From CAZDYI01 sp964509765 (lineage in GTDB: Bacteria > Pseudomonadota > Gammaproteobacteria > Tethybacterales > Tethybacteraceae): a stretch of 43,402 bases of DNA. Location: NCBI GenBank assembly GCA_964509765.1, contig CAZDYI010000086.1, forward strand, positions 1-43,402, written 5' to 3'. The notes beneath the pieces were generated by a model. It did no database searches. It was not told the origin of the DNA and was given only the letters and a program-made list of their open reading frames with translations. Below are positions 35,943-43,253 of the stretch, one piece after another (within the stretch, counting starts at the first letter, position 1; each line of letters starts with the position of its first letter). The translations under genes were made by a program, and so were the position numbers.

Positions 35943-36274
35943 TTTGAATGAATCAAATTAAGTACTCTGGCTTTAATGGCCTGTGGATTTGTGGATAGGT
36001 CCCGGCGCGACCAGCGTGCCCGAGGCGCGGGCGGGGACGGGGCCTGTGGCTTACCCTCTGCATGTCGTGTGCGATGCGTGCAAAGGCGCTTTCTGTCCGC
36101 AGGTTGCCCTTGCCTTTTCACAGGCCTGGAAGTTGCCAATGTTTGGCCTTCCAGTTCGCCTCTTTGCTGTTGTCACCATCCCTCGGAGTGCCTGATTTGC
36201 CCGCCCGCGGTCAATGGCTCCATGGTCTCGAAGCCAATATATCATCGTAATAATGTCCTTGCGTAATACACGAT

Positions 36275-36303
36275 TTGCTTTTTGTCAATAAATAGTGTAT
36301 AAT
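36275..36303 (+). promoter_or_regulatory. Putative promoter of the GGCT/amidoligase-like cassette
   Basis: TTGCTT (36275-36280), 17 bases, then a perfect TATAAT (36298-36303). A GGAGGA ribosome site follows at 36321-36326, two bases before the ATG. The promoter lies in an AT-rich stretch that contrasts with the GC-rich gene bodies. Confidence 0.55.
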
Positions 36304-36327
36304 CTCCCTACACGTTCCACGGAGGAC

Positions 36328-37332
36328 ATGAAAATGAAAAAGCAAATCGAAGAAATTATCGCCCTCGGCGAGCCGCGCCGCGTCGTGCTCAGGCTGGTCG
36401 GGATCGACGAGGATCCCGTCGTCGGCGGGGGCAACTACCTGGCCTTCGGCTCGAACCTCTCGCCTGGCCAAATGGCGAGGCGGGCCAAGGACTGCGTCCC
36501 GGTCGGCCGCGTCCTGATCGTCGGGCAGCGGCTCGCGTTCGGAGGGCGGGACAGCCCGGGAAGGGACAACGTTGCCACGCTCGTTCCCGACCCCGGGCAG
36601 GAGGCGGCGGGCGTCGTCTACCGGATGTCCGAGTCCGACTTCGAGAGGATGGACAGGAACGAAGGCGTAGCCGTCAAGAAGTACCGCCGCTGGCGCGTGG
36701 AGATCGACGGCTACGGAGACCTGCCGACCTACACGTACCTTCTCAGCAAGGGCGAGGACAAGGACGCCGTTCCGGACGAGGACTACCGCGAGACGATCCT
36801 CACGGGCATGGACGACTGGGGGTTCGTCGCCAAGGCGTGCGAGCTCAGGAAACGCCGCTCGGACAGCGCGCGCCAGCCGTTCCGTAGCTACGGCGACGCA
36901 GTGTCGGTGGTCGCAGAGCCAGGAGCTCGCTCAGTGTTCGGCGAGCTCCGGGAGTTTCGAGATAGGGGCGACTGCGACGCCTTCGTCGGGTTCTTCTACG
37001 GCATCTTCACCAGCGCCGGAACGCGGGCCGCGTACGAACTCGGGATCGAGTGCTGCAAGGCAAGGTTGCTGAACATGAGGCGCTGCGACGGAATGCCGGC
37101 GTCGACCGAGTACGCCGCGGGCAGCTCCGTGAGCGGGGTTCTCGCGGTTGTCCCGCGCGGCTCGATCAGGGCACTCGACGAGGTCGAGGGCGCCCCGGAC
37201 TGGTACCGCCGCGAGGAGGTTCCCGTCGACGTGGAGGCGGACGACGGGCCCGTGCGGTGCCTCGAGCCGGCGCAGTACTACCAGATGAACGTCAGGGACG
37301 TCCTGCGCCAGCAGGTGCCTAGCTGTGCTTGA
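36328..37332 (+). CDS. Tandem gamma-glutamylcyclotransferase-like (GGCT/AIG2) protein
   Basis: A 334-residue protein with two GGCT-fold domains. Domain 1 (about 36-165) has the FGSN motif at 40-43 (YLAFGSNLSPGQM), GQRLAFGG, and the catalytic glutamate at residue 112 in MDRNEGV. Domain 2 (about 218-320) has FFYGIFTSAG in place of FGSN and a second glutamate near 287 in LDEVEGAPDWYRREEV. GGCT enzymes cleave gamma-glutamyl amines or amino acids with release of 5-oxoproline. The substrate is unknown. Domain 1 is a close paralogue of the N-terminal domain of the gene at 38286. The next gene overlaps by eight bases, so the pair is coupled. Confidence 0.7.
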   Translation: MKMKKQIEEIIALGEPRRVVLRLVGIDEDPVVGGGNYLAFGSNLSPGQMARRAKDCVPVGRVLIVGQRLAFGGRDSPGRDNVATLVPDPGQEAAGVVYRMSESDFERMDRNEGVAVKKYRRWRVEIDGYGDLPTYTYLLSKGEDKDAVPDEDYRETILTGMDDWGFVAKACELRKRRSDSARQPFRSYGDAVSVVAEPGARSVFGELREFRDRGDCDAFVGFFYGIFTSAGTRAAYELGIECCKARLLNMRRCDGMPASTEYAAGSSVSGVLAVVPRGSIRALDEVEGAPDWYRREEVPVDVEADDGPVRCLEPAQYYQMNVRDVLRQQVPSCA

Positions 37333-38254
37333 CCGCAACCTCGCACTGGGCCCGGGGATGCTCGGCCGGCTCGGGCCAGAGGGATGCAAGGAGCTGGCCG
37401 ACGACGTCGCATGCCTGAGCGTTCGCTCGTCGTCCCCGCTCAAGTCGTACCGCTACGGCGTGCCCCACCTGGGCGCCCCTGGCTGGGCCCGGCGCCTTTC
37501 GGACATCGAGGCATGTCTGCCTGAGGGCGGCGACATCGGGCTCTGCCTGCAGGGGACGGTGGATGTCCTATGGCTGCTGGCGCTGTCTAGGTGGCTGCGG
37601 ATCAGGGTCCGGTCAACCGGCGCCCTCAACAGGGTGCCCGACGGCTGCGACTTCGGGCTGGGCATCGACCGCGCGGTGAGGAACTGCCACAGGCGCATGG
37701 GCTTTCGGCCCCGCGCGCTCAAGAGCAGGAGGATTGACCTCTTGTACGAGCCGGACCGCCAGGTCCTCGCGCGCGAGTTGCTGGCCGTCGAGTTCCTCGG
37801 CTACGCGAAGGGCATTGTCATCGACGAGTCGTGCGCCATGCACGTGCACGTGAGCCTGCCCGACGAGCCCTGGTGGGAGGACTACCTCGACGCCATGTCC
37901 GGCCGCGGGCCGGCAGAGCGCGCGGCGCAGGACCGGCTGACGCGGGCCGTTGACGAGCACGTCAGGCCCTGCATGGGCGGCAACCGGCTCAGGATAGGCG
38001 ACACCTCTGACATATGCAGGCGCAACCTCGGCCGGAACGGTACCGAGACCGCAAGGTTCGGCGACGGGTTCAACTACGCCGTGGACCCCGAGCGCAACCG
38101 CGGCTTCCGCGCGATCACCGAGCACGAGACCATGGAGTTCCGGCTCGGCTCCTCCTCCTGGTGCGCTTCTGAGATCGTCAGCTGGCTGAGGATGTGCACG
38201 CTCAGCGCCAGCATCCTTGCTCGCTCGGCCCTGGGCGGGGGTAAGGTCAACTAG
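37325..38254 (+). CDS. Amidoligase-like protein (possible GCS-fold COOH-NH2 ligase)
   Basis: A 309-residue protein without a confident assignment. The C-terminal half has HVHVSLPD (173-180), an Asn/Tyr stretch GFNYAVDPERN and then TMEFRLGSSS (269-278) followed by a helix with SWLRMC. This order, a His-x-His followed by a (T)-(M/I)-E-F-R strand and a Trp-containing helix, resembles Amidoligase_2-type members of the glutamate-cysteine-ligase fold. The N-terminal ATP/metal-binding part typical of that family (GxExE) is not clear, so the assignment is tentative. GTG start, eight-base overlap with the tandem GGCT gene. Amide-bond formation followed by GGCT cleavage would make a coherent pathway, but this is inference. 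Confidence 0.4.
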   Translation: MLDRNLALGPGMLGRLGPEGCKELADDVACLSVRSSSPLKSYRYGVPHLGAPGWARRLSDIEACLPEGGDIGLCLQGTVDVLWLLALSRWLRIRVRSTGALNRVPDGCDFGLGIDRAVRNCHRRMGFRPRALKSRRIDLLYEPDRQVLARELLAVEFLGYAKGIVIDESCAMHVHVSLPDEPWWEDYLDAMSGRGPAERAAQDRLTRAVDEHVRPCMGGNRLRIGDTSDICRRNLGRNGTETARFGDGFNYAVDPERNRGFRAITEHETMEFRLGSSSWCASEIVSWLRMCTLSASILARSALGGGKVN

Positions 38255-38273
38255 CGCGTCGGGCGGCGGGATT

Positions 38274-38279
38274 TATACT
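38274..38279 (+). promoter_or_regulatory. Putative -10 box of the GGCT-XRE gene, leaderless geometry
   Basis: TATACT ends six bases before the GTG start of the next gene, the distance at which transcription would begin on the start codon itself. No clear -35 box is seen 17 bases upstream. The gap from the previous stop is only 31 bases, so the gene may also be read through from upstream. Confidence 0.35.
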
Positions 38280-38285
38280 GCCCCC

Positions 38286-39536
38286 GTGCGCTCCGAGCAG
38301 AACAGGATCGTCGCGGAAGGCGAGCCGCGGACCGTCGTCCTCGGCGACGCCGTGATCGACGAGGCCCCCGTCGAGGGCGGCGGCTTCTGCATCGCCTACG
38401 GGCCGAACCTGCTCCTGCGCCAGATGGAGGAGCGGGCCCCGGGCTTCCGCCCGGTCGAGCGCGTCCGGATCAAGGGGCAGCGGCTTGCCTTCGGGAGCGA
38501 CGGCGTCGCGACGCTCGTTCCAAACCGGAACGCGGCGGCGGTGGCCGCGGTCTACGAGATGACGCAGTCGGGCTTCAGGAAAATGGACAGCGCCGAGGGC
38601 GTGACGCGGATGAAGAAGTACCGCCGCTGGCGCGTCGAGGTCGACGGCTACGGTGAAAGGCCTGTGTTCATGTACCTGCTCAGCTCAGGTCCGGACAGGG
38701 GATCTCGCCCGAGGAGCAAGATCCTCGAGCGGATAGTCGCCGGCATGAACGAGTGGGGATTCGAGACCGAGGCCGCGGACCTCCGGAGGCGCGTCAGGGT
38801 TCCGCTCCCTGGCAACGTAGCGATCCGAGAGGTCGCAGGAAAGAAGCGGATTGTCCGCATCGGAGTCTACGTAGACCCCAGGGACCGGGAGCGAGCGTCT
38901 GCCGCAAGGGAGTTCGCAAGGTGGCTCGGCGCGCGCTTCCGCGGCCCCGGCGTGCCGGTCAGGGTCTGGACATCGGCGAGGCCGGAAAAGTTCGGCGACG
39001 TTCCCCCGGAAGCGATGGCGGGCCGCGTCCTCATCGAGGGCGTCGGAGGCGCGCTGGTCTTCGAGTTCCTGCGCAGGTGGCACCGCGAAGACTCCTCGTG
39101 GAAGGGCGGCAAGGGCAACAAGACCGGGGGCGGCGGCGAGTACCTCGAGGCGACCCTCGATGGGATCTACCGCCTGATCCCGGACGTGATCCTGTCGGAT
39201 GGAACCCAGGAGCGCTCGGCAGCGATGGAGGCCCGAGTCATCATCCCCAAACGCATCCGCAGCGCCCGCGAGATGCGCGGCATCAGCCAGCAGGAGCTTG
39301 CGAAGAAGTGCGGCTTCGCCCAGACCATGCTCTCGCACATCGAGCGGGGAACGCGGCTGCCGCGCGTCGACAAGGTTAGGACGATCGCCGAAACGCTCGA
39401 AGTCTCGGCAGACTACCTGCTCGGGCTTTCCGGCTCTACCGCGACCTCGAAGGAGGGGATCGGCGATGCGTTCTCGCGGCTCTCCAGCGAGCGACAGGAG
39501 ATCGTGCGGAAAATGATAGAGGAGCTCGGCAAGTGA
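38286..39536 (+). CDS. GGCT-like domain fused to an unrecognised middle domain and a C-terminal XRE helix-turn-helix
   Basis: A 416-residue three-part protein. Residues about 33-165 are a GGCT-like domain closely similar to domain 1 of the gene at 36328: FCIAYGPNLLLRQM (the FGSN motif changed to YGPN), GQRLAFGS, MDSAEGV with Glu104, and KKYRRWRVEVDGYG. Residues about 186-310 (RIGVYVDPRDRERASAAREF, IEGVGGALVFEFLRRW, IPDVILSDG) form a domain I do not recognise. Residues about 322-380 are an XRE/HTH_3 motif (REMRGISQQELAKKCG, MLSHIERGTRLPRVDKV). A DNA-binding regulator that senses a gamma-glutamyl-type ligand is a reasonable hypothesis. GTG start. Confidence 0.75.
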   Translation: MRSEQNRIVAEGEPRTVVLGDAVIDEAPVEGGGFCIAYGPNLLLRQMEERAPGFRPVERVRIKGQRLAFGSDGVATLVPNRNAAAVAAVYEMTQSGFRKMDSAEGVTRMKKYRRWRVEVDGYGERPVFMYLLSSGPDRGSRPRSKILERIVAGMNEWGFETEAADLRRRVRVPLPGNVAIREVAGKKRIVRIGVYVDPRDRERASAAREFARWLGARFRGPGVPVRVWTSARPEKFGDVPPEAMAGRVLIEGVGGALVFEFLRRWHREDSSWKGGKGNKTGGGGEYLEATLDGIYRLIPDVILSDGTQERSAAMEARVIIPKRIRSAREMRGISQQELAKKCGFAQTMLSHIERGTRLPRVDKVRTIAETLEVSADYLLGLSGSTATSKEGIGDAFSRLSSERQEIVRKMIEELGK

Positions 39537-40069
39537 CCGCATCCGCCCGCGGCCCGATAGATTGCCGGTAGGGCAGCTTGCGCAGGGCACTGGCTGCCAA
39601 ACATGAAAAATACAATTTCTCCGCAACGCTCCAAGTCCATCCGCGATGAAATTAAAACGACGACACGCCTTGGTGGATCTGGTCAGTCGCCTGGCTTGCT
39701 TTCGGGGCCGCGCTGATGGCCGGCAGCTTCGTCGTTGAGTCCAAGATGGATGACCGCTACAGCAGCGCGTTTTGGCAGTGGCCAGGGCTTTCAGCATTCT
39801 TTGTTGGGTTCTTCGTTGTCGTCGCAGGCCTGCTCAAGGAGGTACTCGAACCCAGAAACCAGGTGTATTGCTGGATTCTTTTCTGTGTCGTGATCCCGTT
39901 GATCTTTTACCTGCGCGGCATGAATTTGTAGTGACACCCGGAACGGAATGGCATGGTTTCTGTGGACCCTGGCATTTCCGCAAATAGGGTTGTTTCTCGC
40001 CGACGCGAATCAGTCAGATGAATTGATGCGCAGCTCCGAAAAAACAGGCGCATGACATGGCCTTCCGGC
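39537..40069. other. Lower-GC gap between the GGCT-XRE gene and the dnaA 3' end
   Basis: These 533 bases are clearly less GC-rich than the surroundings. They contain one small membrane-protein reading frame (39716-39931) and otherwise no supported gene. No good DnaA boxes were found here. The composition suggests foreign or relaxed sequence. Confidence 0.5.
39716..39931 (+). CDS. Possible small membrane protein, perhaps 5'-disrupted
   Basis: A 71-residue frame with two hydrophobic segments (LSAFFVGFFVVVAGLL and VYCWILFCVVIPLIFYL). The same frame stays open upstream without a start codon and adds a third hydrophobic stretch (WWIWSVAWLAFGAAL), while a plausible start, MKNTISPQRSKSIRDEI at 39603, lies in another frame. 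A single-base shift near 39656 would join them into a protein of about 107 residues with three helices. It may be a frameshifted gene or a remnant. No family is recognised. Confidence 0.35.
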   Translation: MAGSFVVESKMDDRYSSAFWQWPGLSAFFVGFFVVVAGLLKEVLEPRNQVYCWILFCVVIPLIFYLRGMNL

Positions 40070-41485
40070 TCAGCCTGCGAGCTCCTGGCGCAGCACGGTG
40101 ATCTCGTAGTCGAACTCGCGCTCGCGGTGCATCCACTCGCAGACCTTCTTGCATGCGTGGATCACGCTCGAGTGGTGGCAGCCGAATGCGTCGCCGATCG
40201 ACGGAAGCGAGACCTGGGTCAGCTCGCGGCACATGAACATCGCGACGTGCCTCGCGCGGACGAGGTCCTTCGAGCGGCGCTTGGCGACCAGGTCGGCCGC
40301 GCGCAGCTTGTAGTGCTTGGCGGTGCGCTCGATGATCTCGTGCACCGACAGGTCGCGCGGGACCGCGACGATGTCGCGCAGCACCAGCCGGGCGATGTCG
40401 GGGGTCAGCGCGACGCGGGCGTGGTCGGCCTGCAGCGCCATCCGGCGCAGCGCCCCGACGAGCTCGCGGCAGTTGCTCCTAAGCCTTCCCGCGACGAGCC
40501 GCGCGGTCTCGTCGGGCAGGTCGACGCCGAACAGCGCGCGCGCCTGGTAGGTGAGGATGCCGATCCTCGTGTCGAGGTCGGGCACGCCGACGGTCACGTC
40601 GACGCCCATCGTGATCCGCGAGACGAGCCGCGGCGGCATGCGCCGCGACAGCCTCCCCGCCGGCCGGTCCGAGGTCAGCACGATCGGCAGCTCGCGCTCG
40701 TCCATGTAGTTGAACAGGCCGAGGAACTGCTTGTGGGTCTGCTCTGAGTCGCGGCCGATCATCTGGATGTCGTCGATGATCAGCATGTCGAGCTGGCGGA
40801 AGCCCTCGCGGAACTGCTGGATGCGGTCCTTGAGGAATGCCTGCTGGACCTCGCGCATGTACTGCTCGCCGGACAAAAGGCGGATCCTCGCCCCCTCGTT
40901 GAGCTCGAGGAAGCGCGTGCCGATCGCGTGGGCGAGGTGGCTCTTGCCGAGCCCGACCGAGCCGTGGATGAAAAGCGGGCTCGTCGTCCGCGCCGCGCCG
41001 GGCTCGGTAGCGAGCTTCATCCCGGCGGCGAGCGCCATCTCGTTGCTCGGCCCGCTGTAGTAGTTCTCGAAGGTGTAGAGGCGCGACAGCCCCGTCCACG
41101 TCGGCTTTGACGACACCGGCTTTGTCATCCGCGCCGGGCTCTCCATGACGGGGAAGCGCGGCGCCGGCGGCAGCTCGCGGCCGTCGTCGAAGAACAGGTC
41201 GGGCTGGCGGCTGACCTCGATGACGAGCCTGCCCGGGTAGAGCTGGTTGCCTGCGAGCTGCTCGATGCGGCGGGCGACGCCCTTGTCAAACCACTCGGCG
41301 ACCTCGCGGCTCGGGACGAACAGCAGCAGGTCGGCCCCGGCGTCGGCGGGCGGCGCGAGGCTCGCGGGCTCGACGTAGTGGCGGAAATGCTGCTCGGGGA
41401 TCTCCCTGCGGAGCAGTTCCTGGACGCGGCCCCAGACCGCCTCGCGGTCGGGCGCCGGCCGAAGCGCGGCCTCCACTACTTGCAC
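40070..41485 (-). CDS. dnaA: Chromosomal replication initiator DnaA with altered DNA-recognition motif
   Basis: A 471-residue DnaA. Domain I is at the N terminus (VWGRVQELLRREIPEQHFRHYV), the AAA+ domain has PLFIHGSVGLGKSHLAHA and Walker B MLIIDDIQMIG, and domain IV is C-terminal (RARHVAMFMCRELTQ, SLPSIGDAF). In most DnaA proteins the DNA-contacting helix-turn-helix reads FGGRDHTTV or close to it; here it reads FGCHHSSV, one residue shorter and without the Arg-Asp pair. The Walker A motif has Ser where Thr is usual. GTG start; the fau gene upstream overlaps it by ten bases. dnaA is followed, on the other strand, by the GGCT cassette instead of dnaN. Confidence 0.96.
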   Translation of the reverse strand: MQVVEAALRPAPDREAVWGRVQELLRREIPEQHFRHYVEPASLAPPADAGADLLLFVPSREVAEWFDKGVARRIEQLAGNQLYPGRLVIEVSRQPDLFFDDGRELPPAPRFPVMESPARMTKPVSSKPTWTGLSRLYTFENYYSGPSNEMALAAGMKLATEPGAARTTSPLFIHGSVGLGKSHLAHAIGTRFLELNEGARIRLLSGEQYMREVQQAFLKDRIQQFREGFRQLDMLIIDDIQMIGRDSEQTHKQFLGLFNYMDERELPIVLTSDRPAGRLSRRMPPRLVSRITMGVDVTVGVPDLDTRIGILTYQARALFGVDLPDETARLVAGRLRSNCRELVGALRRMALQADHARVALTPDIARLVLRDIVAVPRDLSVHEIIERTAKHYKLRAADLVAKRRSKDLVRARHVAMFMCRELTQVSLPSIGDAFGCHHSSVIHACKKVCEWMHREREFDYEITVLRQELAG

Positions 41486-42075
41486 TCTCCCGCGCCTTGA
41501 AACACGGCAACCCCGTCCTCGGTCACCGCCGCCGATACCTTCATGTCGTGCGCCTCTGATGGCAGGGATTCGGCCAGCTGGCAGGAGAACAGCGGCGCGA
41601 CCAGGGTGACATCGTGCATGGCGGCAATCGTTATATCATAGAAACCAAGCCCCGACCCGAGCCTGATTCCGGAGCGGTCGACGGATACAGCGGGCACTAG
41701 GACGCAGGCGCCCTTTTCGGCCGCGAAGCCTTGCGAATCAAGGGCCGGCTCCGATATGCCACCATATCCTGTGGACAGAATCAGGCCGGAATGCGAGATG
41801 TTGTGAAATTCCAGCGGCCCTCCCCTGGCCGCCACTTTCGGCAAAAACACAGACCGACCCTCGGATACAGCGTTCACTAGGAAGTGGCGTATGTCAACCT
41901 CGGTGGACGCAGGCCAGTAGGCGATCAGCGCGGACGCCCCCGTTACCGATTCCAGGCCGGCGAGGCGCTCGCAGACCCTTTTCGAGGCCGCCGCGCGCCC
42001 CTTACGGCCCATTTCGGCAACCGCCGCCCTCGCCCTGTGGCGGGCCTCTCGCTTGGCGGCTGCGACGTCGGACAC
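41476..42075 (-). CDS. fau: 5-formyltetrahydrofolate cyclo-ligase
   Basis: A 199-residue 5-formyl-THF cyclo-ligase that converts 5-formyltetrahydrofolate to 5,10-methenyltetrahydrofolate with ATP. Seen: KREARHRARAAV at the start, ALIAYWPASTEVDIR, FLPKVAARGGPLEFH, GISEPALDSQ, VLVPAVSVDRSGIRLGSGLGFYD and LPSEAHDMKV, matching the family's substrate and ATP-binding segments. GTG 42075 is taken because the family similarity begins there; longer frames run into mnmA. A TATTAT element nine bases upstream may be its -10 box. It overlaps the dnaA start, so the two are co-transcribed. Confidence 0.92.
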   Translation of the reverse strand: MSDVAAAKREARHRARAAVAEMGRKGRAAASKRVCERLAGLESVTGASALIAYWPASTEVDIRHFLVNAVSEGRSVFLPKVAARGGPLEFHNISHSGLILSTGYGGISEPALDSQGFAAEKGACVLVPAVSVDRSGIRLGSGLGFYDITIAAMHDVTLVAPLFSCQLAESLPSEAHDMKVSAAVTEDGVAVFQGAGECK

Positions 42076-42120
42076 CTTGGCGGGATAATATGCGATTCGG
42101 TTGACGGCACTGACTCGGGC

Positions 42121-43215
42121 GTGGCAAGGCAGGCGGGCAGGCCCAAGGACGGGGCATTGAAGGTGGCGGTCGGCATGTCCGGCGGGGTCGACTCGTCGGT
42201 CGCCGCGCTGCTGCTCAAGCGCGCGGGCCACGAGGTGACCGGAGTGTTCATCCGCAGCTGGGAGGACGACGGCGAGTGCCCGGCCGGCGAGGACGCCGCG
42301 GCCGCGGCCGCGGTCGCCGATGCGATCGGCGTGGAGCTCGAGGCCGCAGACTTCACCGCCGAGTACCGCGGGCGCGTCTTCGAGGGCTTCCTCGACGAGC
42401 TGCGCGCAGGCAACACGCCCAACCCGGACGTCTGGTGCAACTCGGCCGTCAAGTTCGGCGCCTTCGCCGAGCATGCGCTCGGGCCGCTCGGCGCCGACCG
42501 GCTCGCGACCGGCCACTACGCCCGCGCGGGCGAGGGCGGCGAGCTGCTCAAGGCCGAGGACGAGTCCAAGGACCAGACCTACTTCCTCTACCGCCTGTCC
42601 GCCGAGGTCCTGTCGCGCGCGCTGTTCCCGCTCGGCGGAATCCCCAAGCGCGAGGTGCGCGCGATCGCGCGGGAGGCGGGCCTGCCCAACAGCGAGCGCC
42701 GCGAGAGCATGGGCATCTGCTTCGTCGGCAAGCGCAGGCTCGAGGACTTCCTCGCGCCGCACATCGAGCCGCGGCCCGGTCGCGTCGTCGACGACTCCGG
42801 CAGGGAGGTGGGGGCGCACCGCGGCCTGCACCTGCACACCATCGGCCAGCGCAAGGGGCTCGGCATCGGCGGCCCGGGCGAGCCGTGGTACGTCGCCCGC
42901 AAGGACGCGGCGAGGAACGAGATCACCGTCGTTCGCGGACGCGAGCACCCGTTGCTCTACTCGGGCGGCACCCGCCTGCGCGACTGCAGCTGGGTCGCGG
43001 GCCGCCCGCCGAAGGCGAACTGGGTCTACACCTGCAGGCTGCGCCACCGCATGGAGCCGGAGCCGTGCACGCTGGAGTCGGCTGCCGCCGGCGAAGCGGA
43101 AGTCGCGTTCGCGGCTCCGCAGTGGGCGGTCGCCCCGGGCCAGGCCGCGGTGCTCTACGACGGCCTGCGCTGCCTCGGCGGCGGGACGATCGCCGAGTCG
43201 CTTCCCGCCGCTTGA
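42121..43215 (+). CDS. mnmA: tRNA-specific 2-thiouridylase MnmA
   Basis: A 364-residue (from GTG 42121) ATP-pyrophosphatase that makes 2-thiouridine at the wobble position of tRNA-Glu, -Gln and -Lys. Seen: the PP-loop GMSGGVDSSVAA, NTPNPDVWCNSAVKF with the catalytic cysteine, GHYAR, KDQTYFLYRLS, MGICFVGKR with the second cysteine, HRGLHLHTIGQRKGLGIGG and the C-terminal AVAPGQAAVLYDG. TTG 42157, with AAGGA seven bases upstream, is an alternative start that fits the family N terminus better. It is divergent from fau with 45 bases between. Confidence 0.95.
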   Translation: MARQAGRPKDGALKVAVGMSGGVDSSVAALLLKRAGHEVTGVFIRSWEDDGECPAGEDAAAAAAVADAIGVELEAADFTAEYRGRVFEGFLDELRAGNTPNPDVWCNSAVKFGAFAEHALGPLGADRLATGHYARAGEGGELLKAEDESKDQTYFLYRLSAEVLSRALFPLGGIPKREVRAIAREAGLPNSERRESMGICFVGKRRLEDFLAPHIEPRPGRVVDDSGREVGAHRGLHLHTIGQRKGLGIGGPGEPWYVARKDAARNEITVVRGREHPLLYSGGTRLRDCSWVAGRPPKANWVYTCRLRHRMEPEPCTLESAAAGEAEVAFAAPQWAVAPGQAAVLYDGLRCLGGGTIAESLPAA

Positions 43216-43240
43216 AATAGAATGCAGGACTCCTTATAGA
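43212..43240 (+). promoter_or_regulatory. Putative promoter of the gene at the right edge
   Basis: TTGAAA (43212-43217), 17 bases, TATAGA (43235-43240). The -35 box overlaps the mnmA stop codon. The next ATG is 14 bases after the -10 box, giving a leader of only a few bases that includes AAGGGAG. Confidence 0.55.
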
Positions 43241-43253
43241 ATTCCTAAGGGAG

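Larger units (their letters stand above)
35897..36327. other. dnaN upstream region with tandem DnaA-box-like sites; candidate origin element
   Basis: These 431 bases carry no supported gene. An AT-rich stretch at about 35925-35980 is followed by two abutting DnaA-box-like sites on the same strand: TGTGGATTT (35982-35990) and TGTGGATAG (35990-35998), one or two changes from TGTGGATAA. A weaker TGTGGCTTA lies at 36045. A second AT-rich stretch at 36225-36310 includes the promoter of the GGCT gene. On the minus strand TATAAT (35942-35937) may be the dnaN -10 box. Box number is low for a full oriC. Confidence 0.45.

Noticed and set aside
35976..36266. Short plus-strand frames in the dnaN upstream region
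   Set aside because: Cys/Arg-rich translations without conserved pattern; the region is better explained as regulatory or origin DNA.
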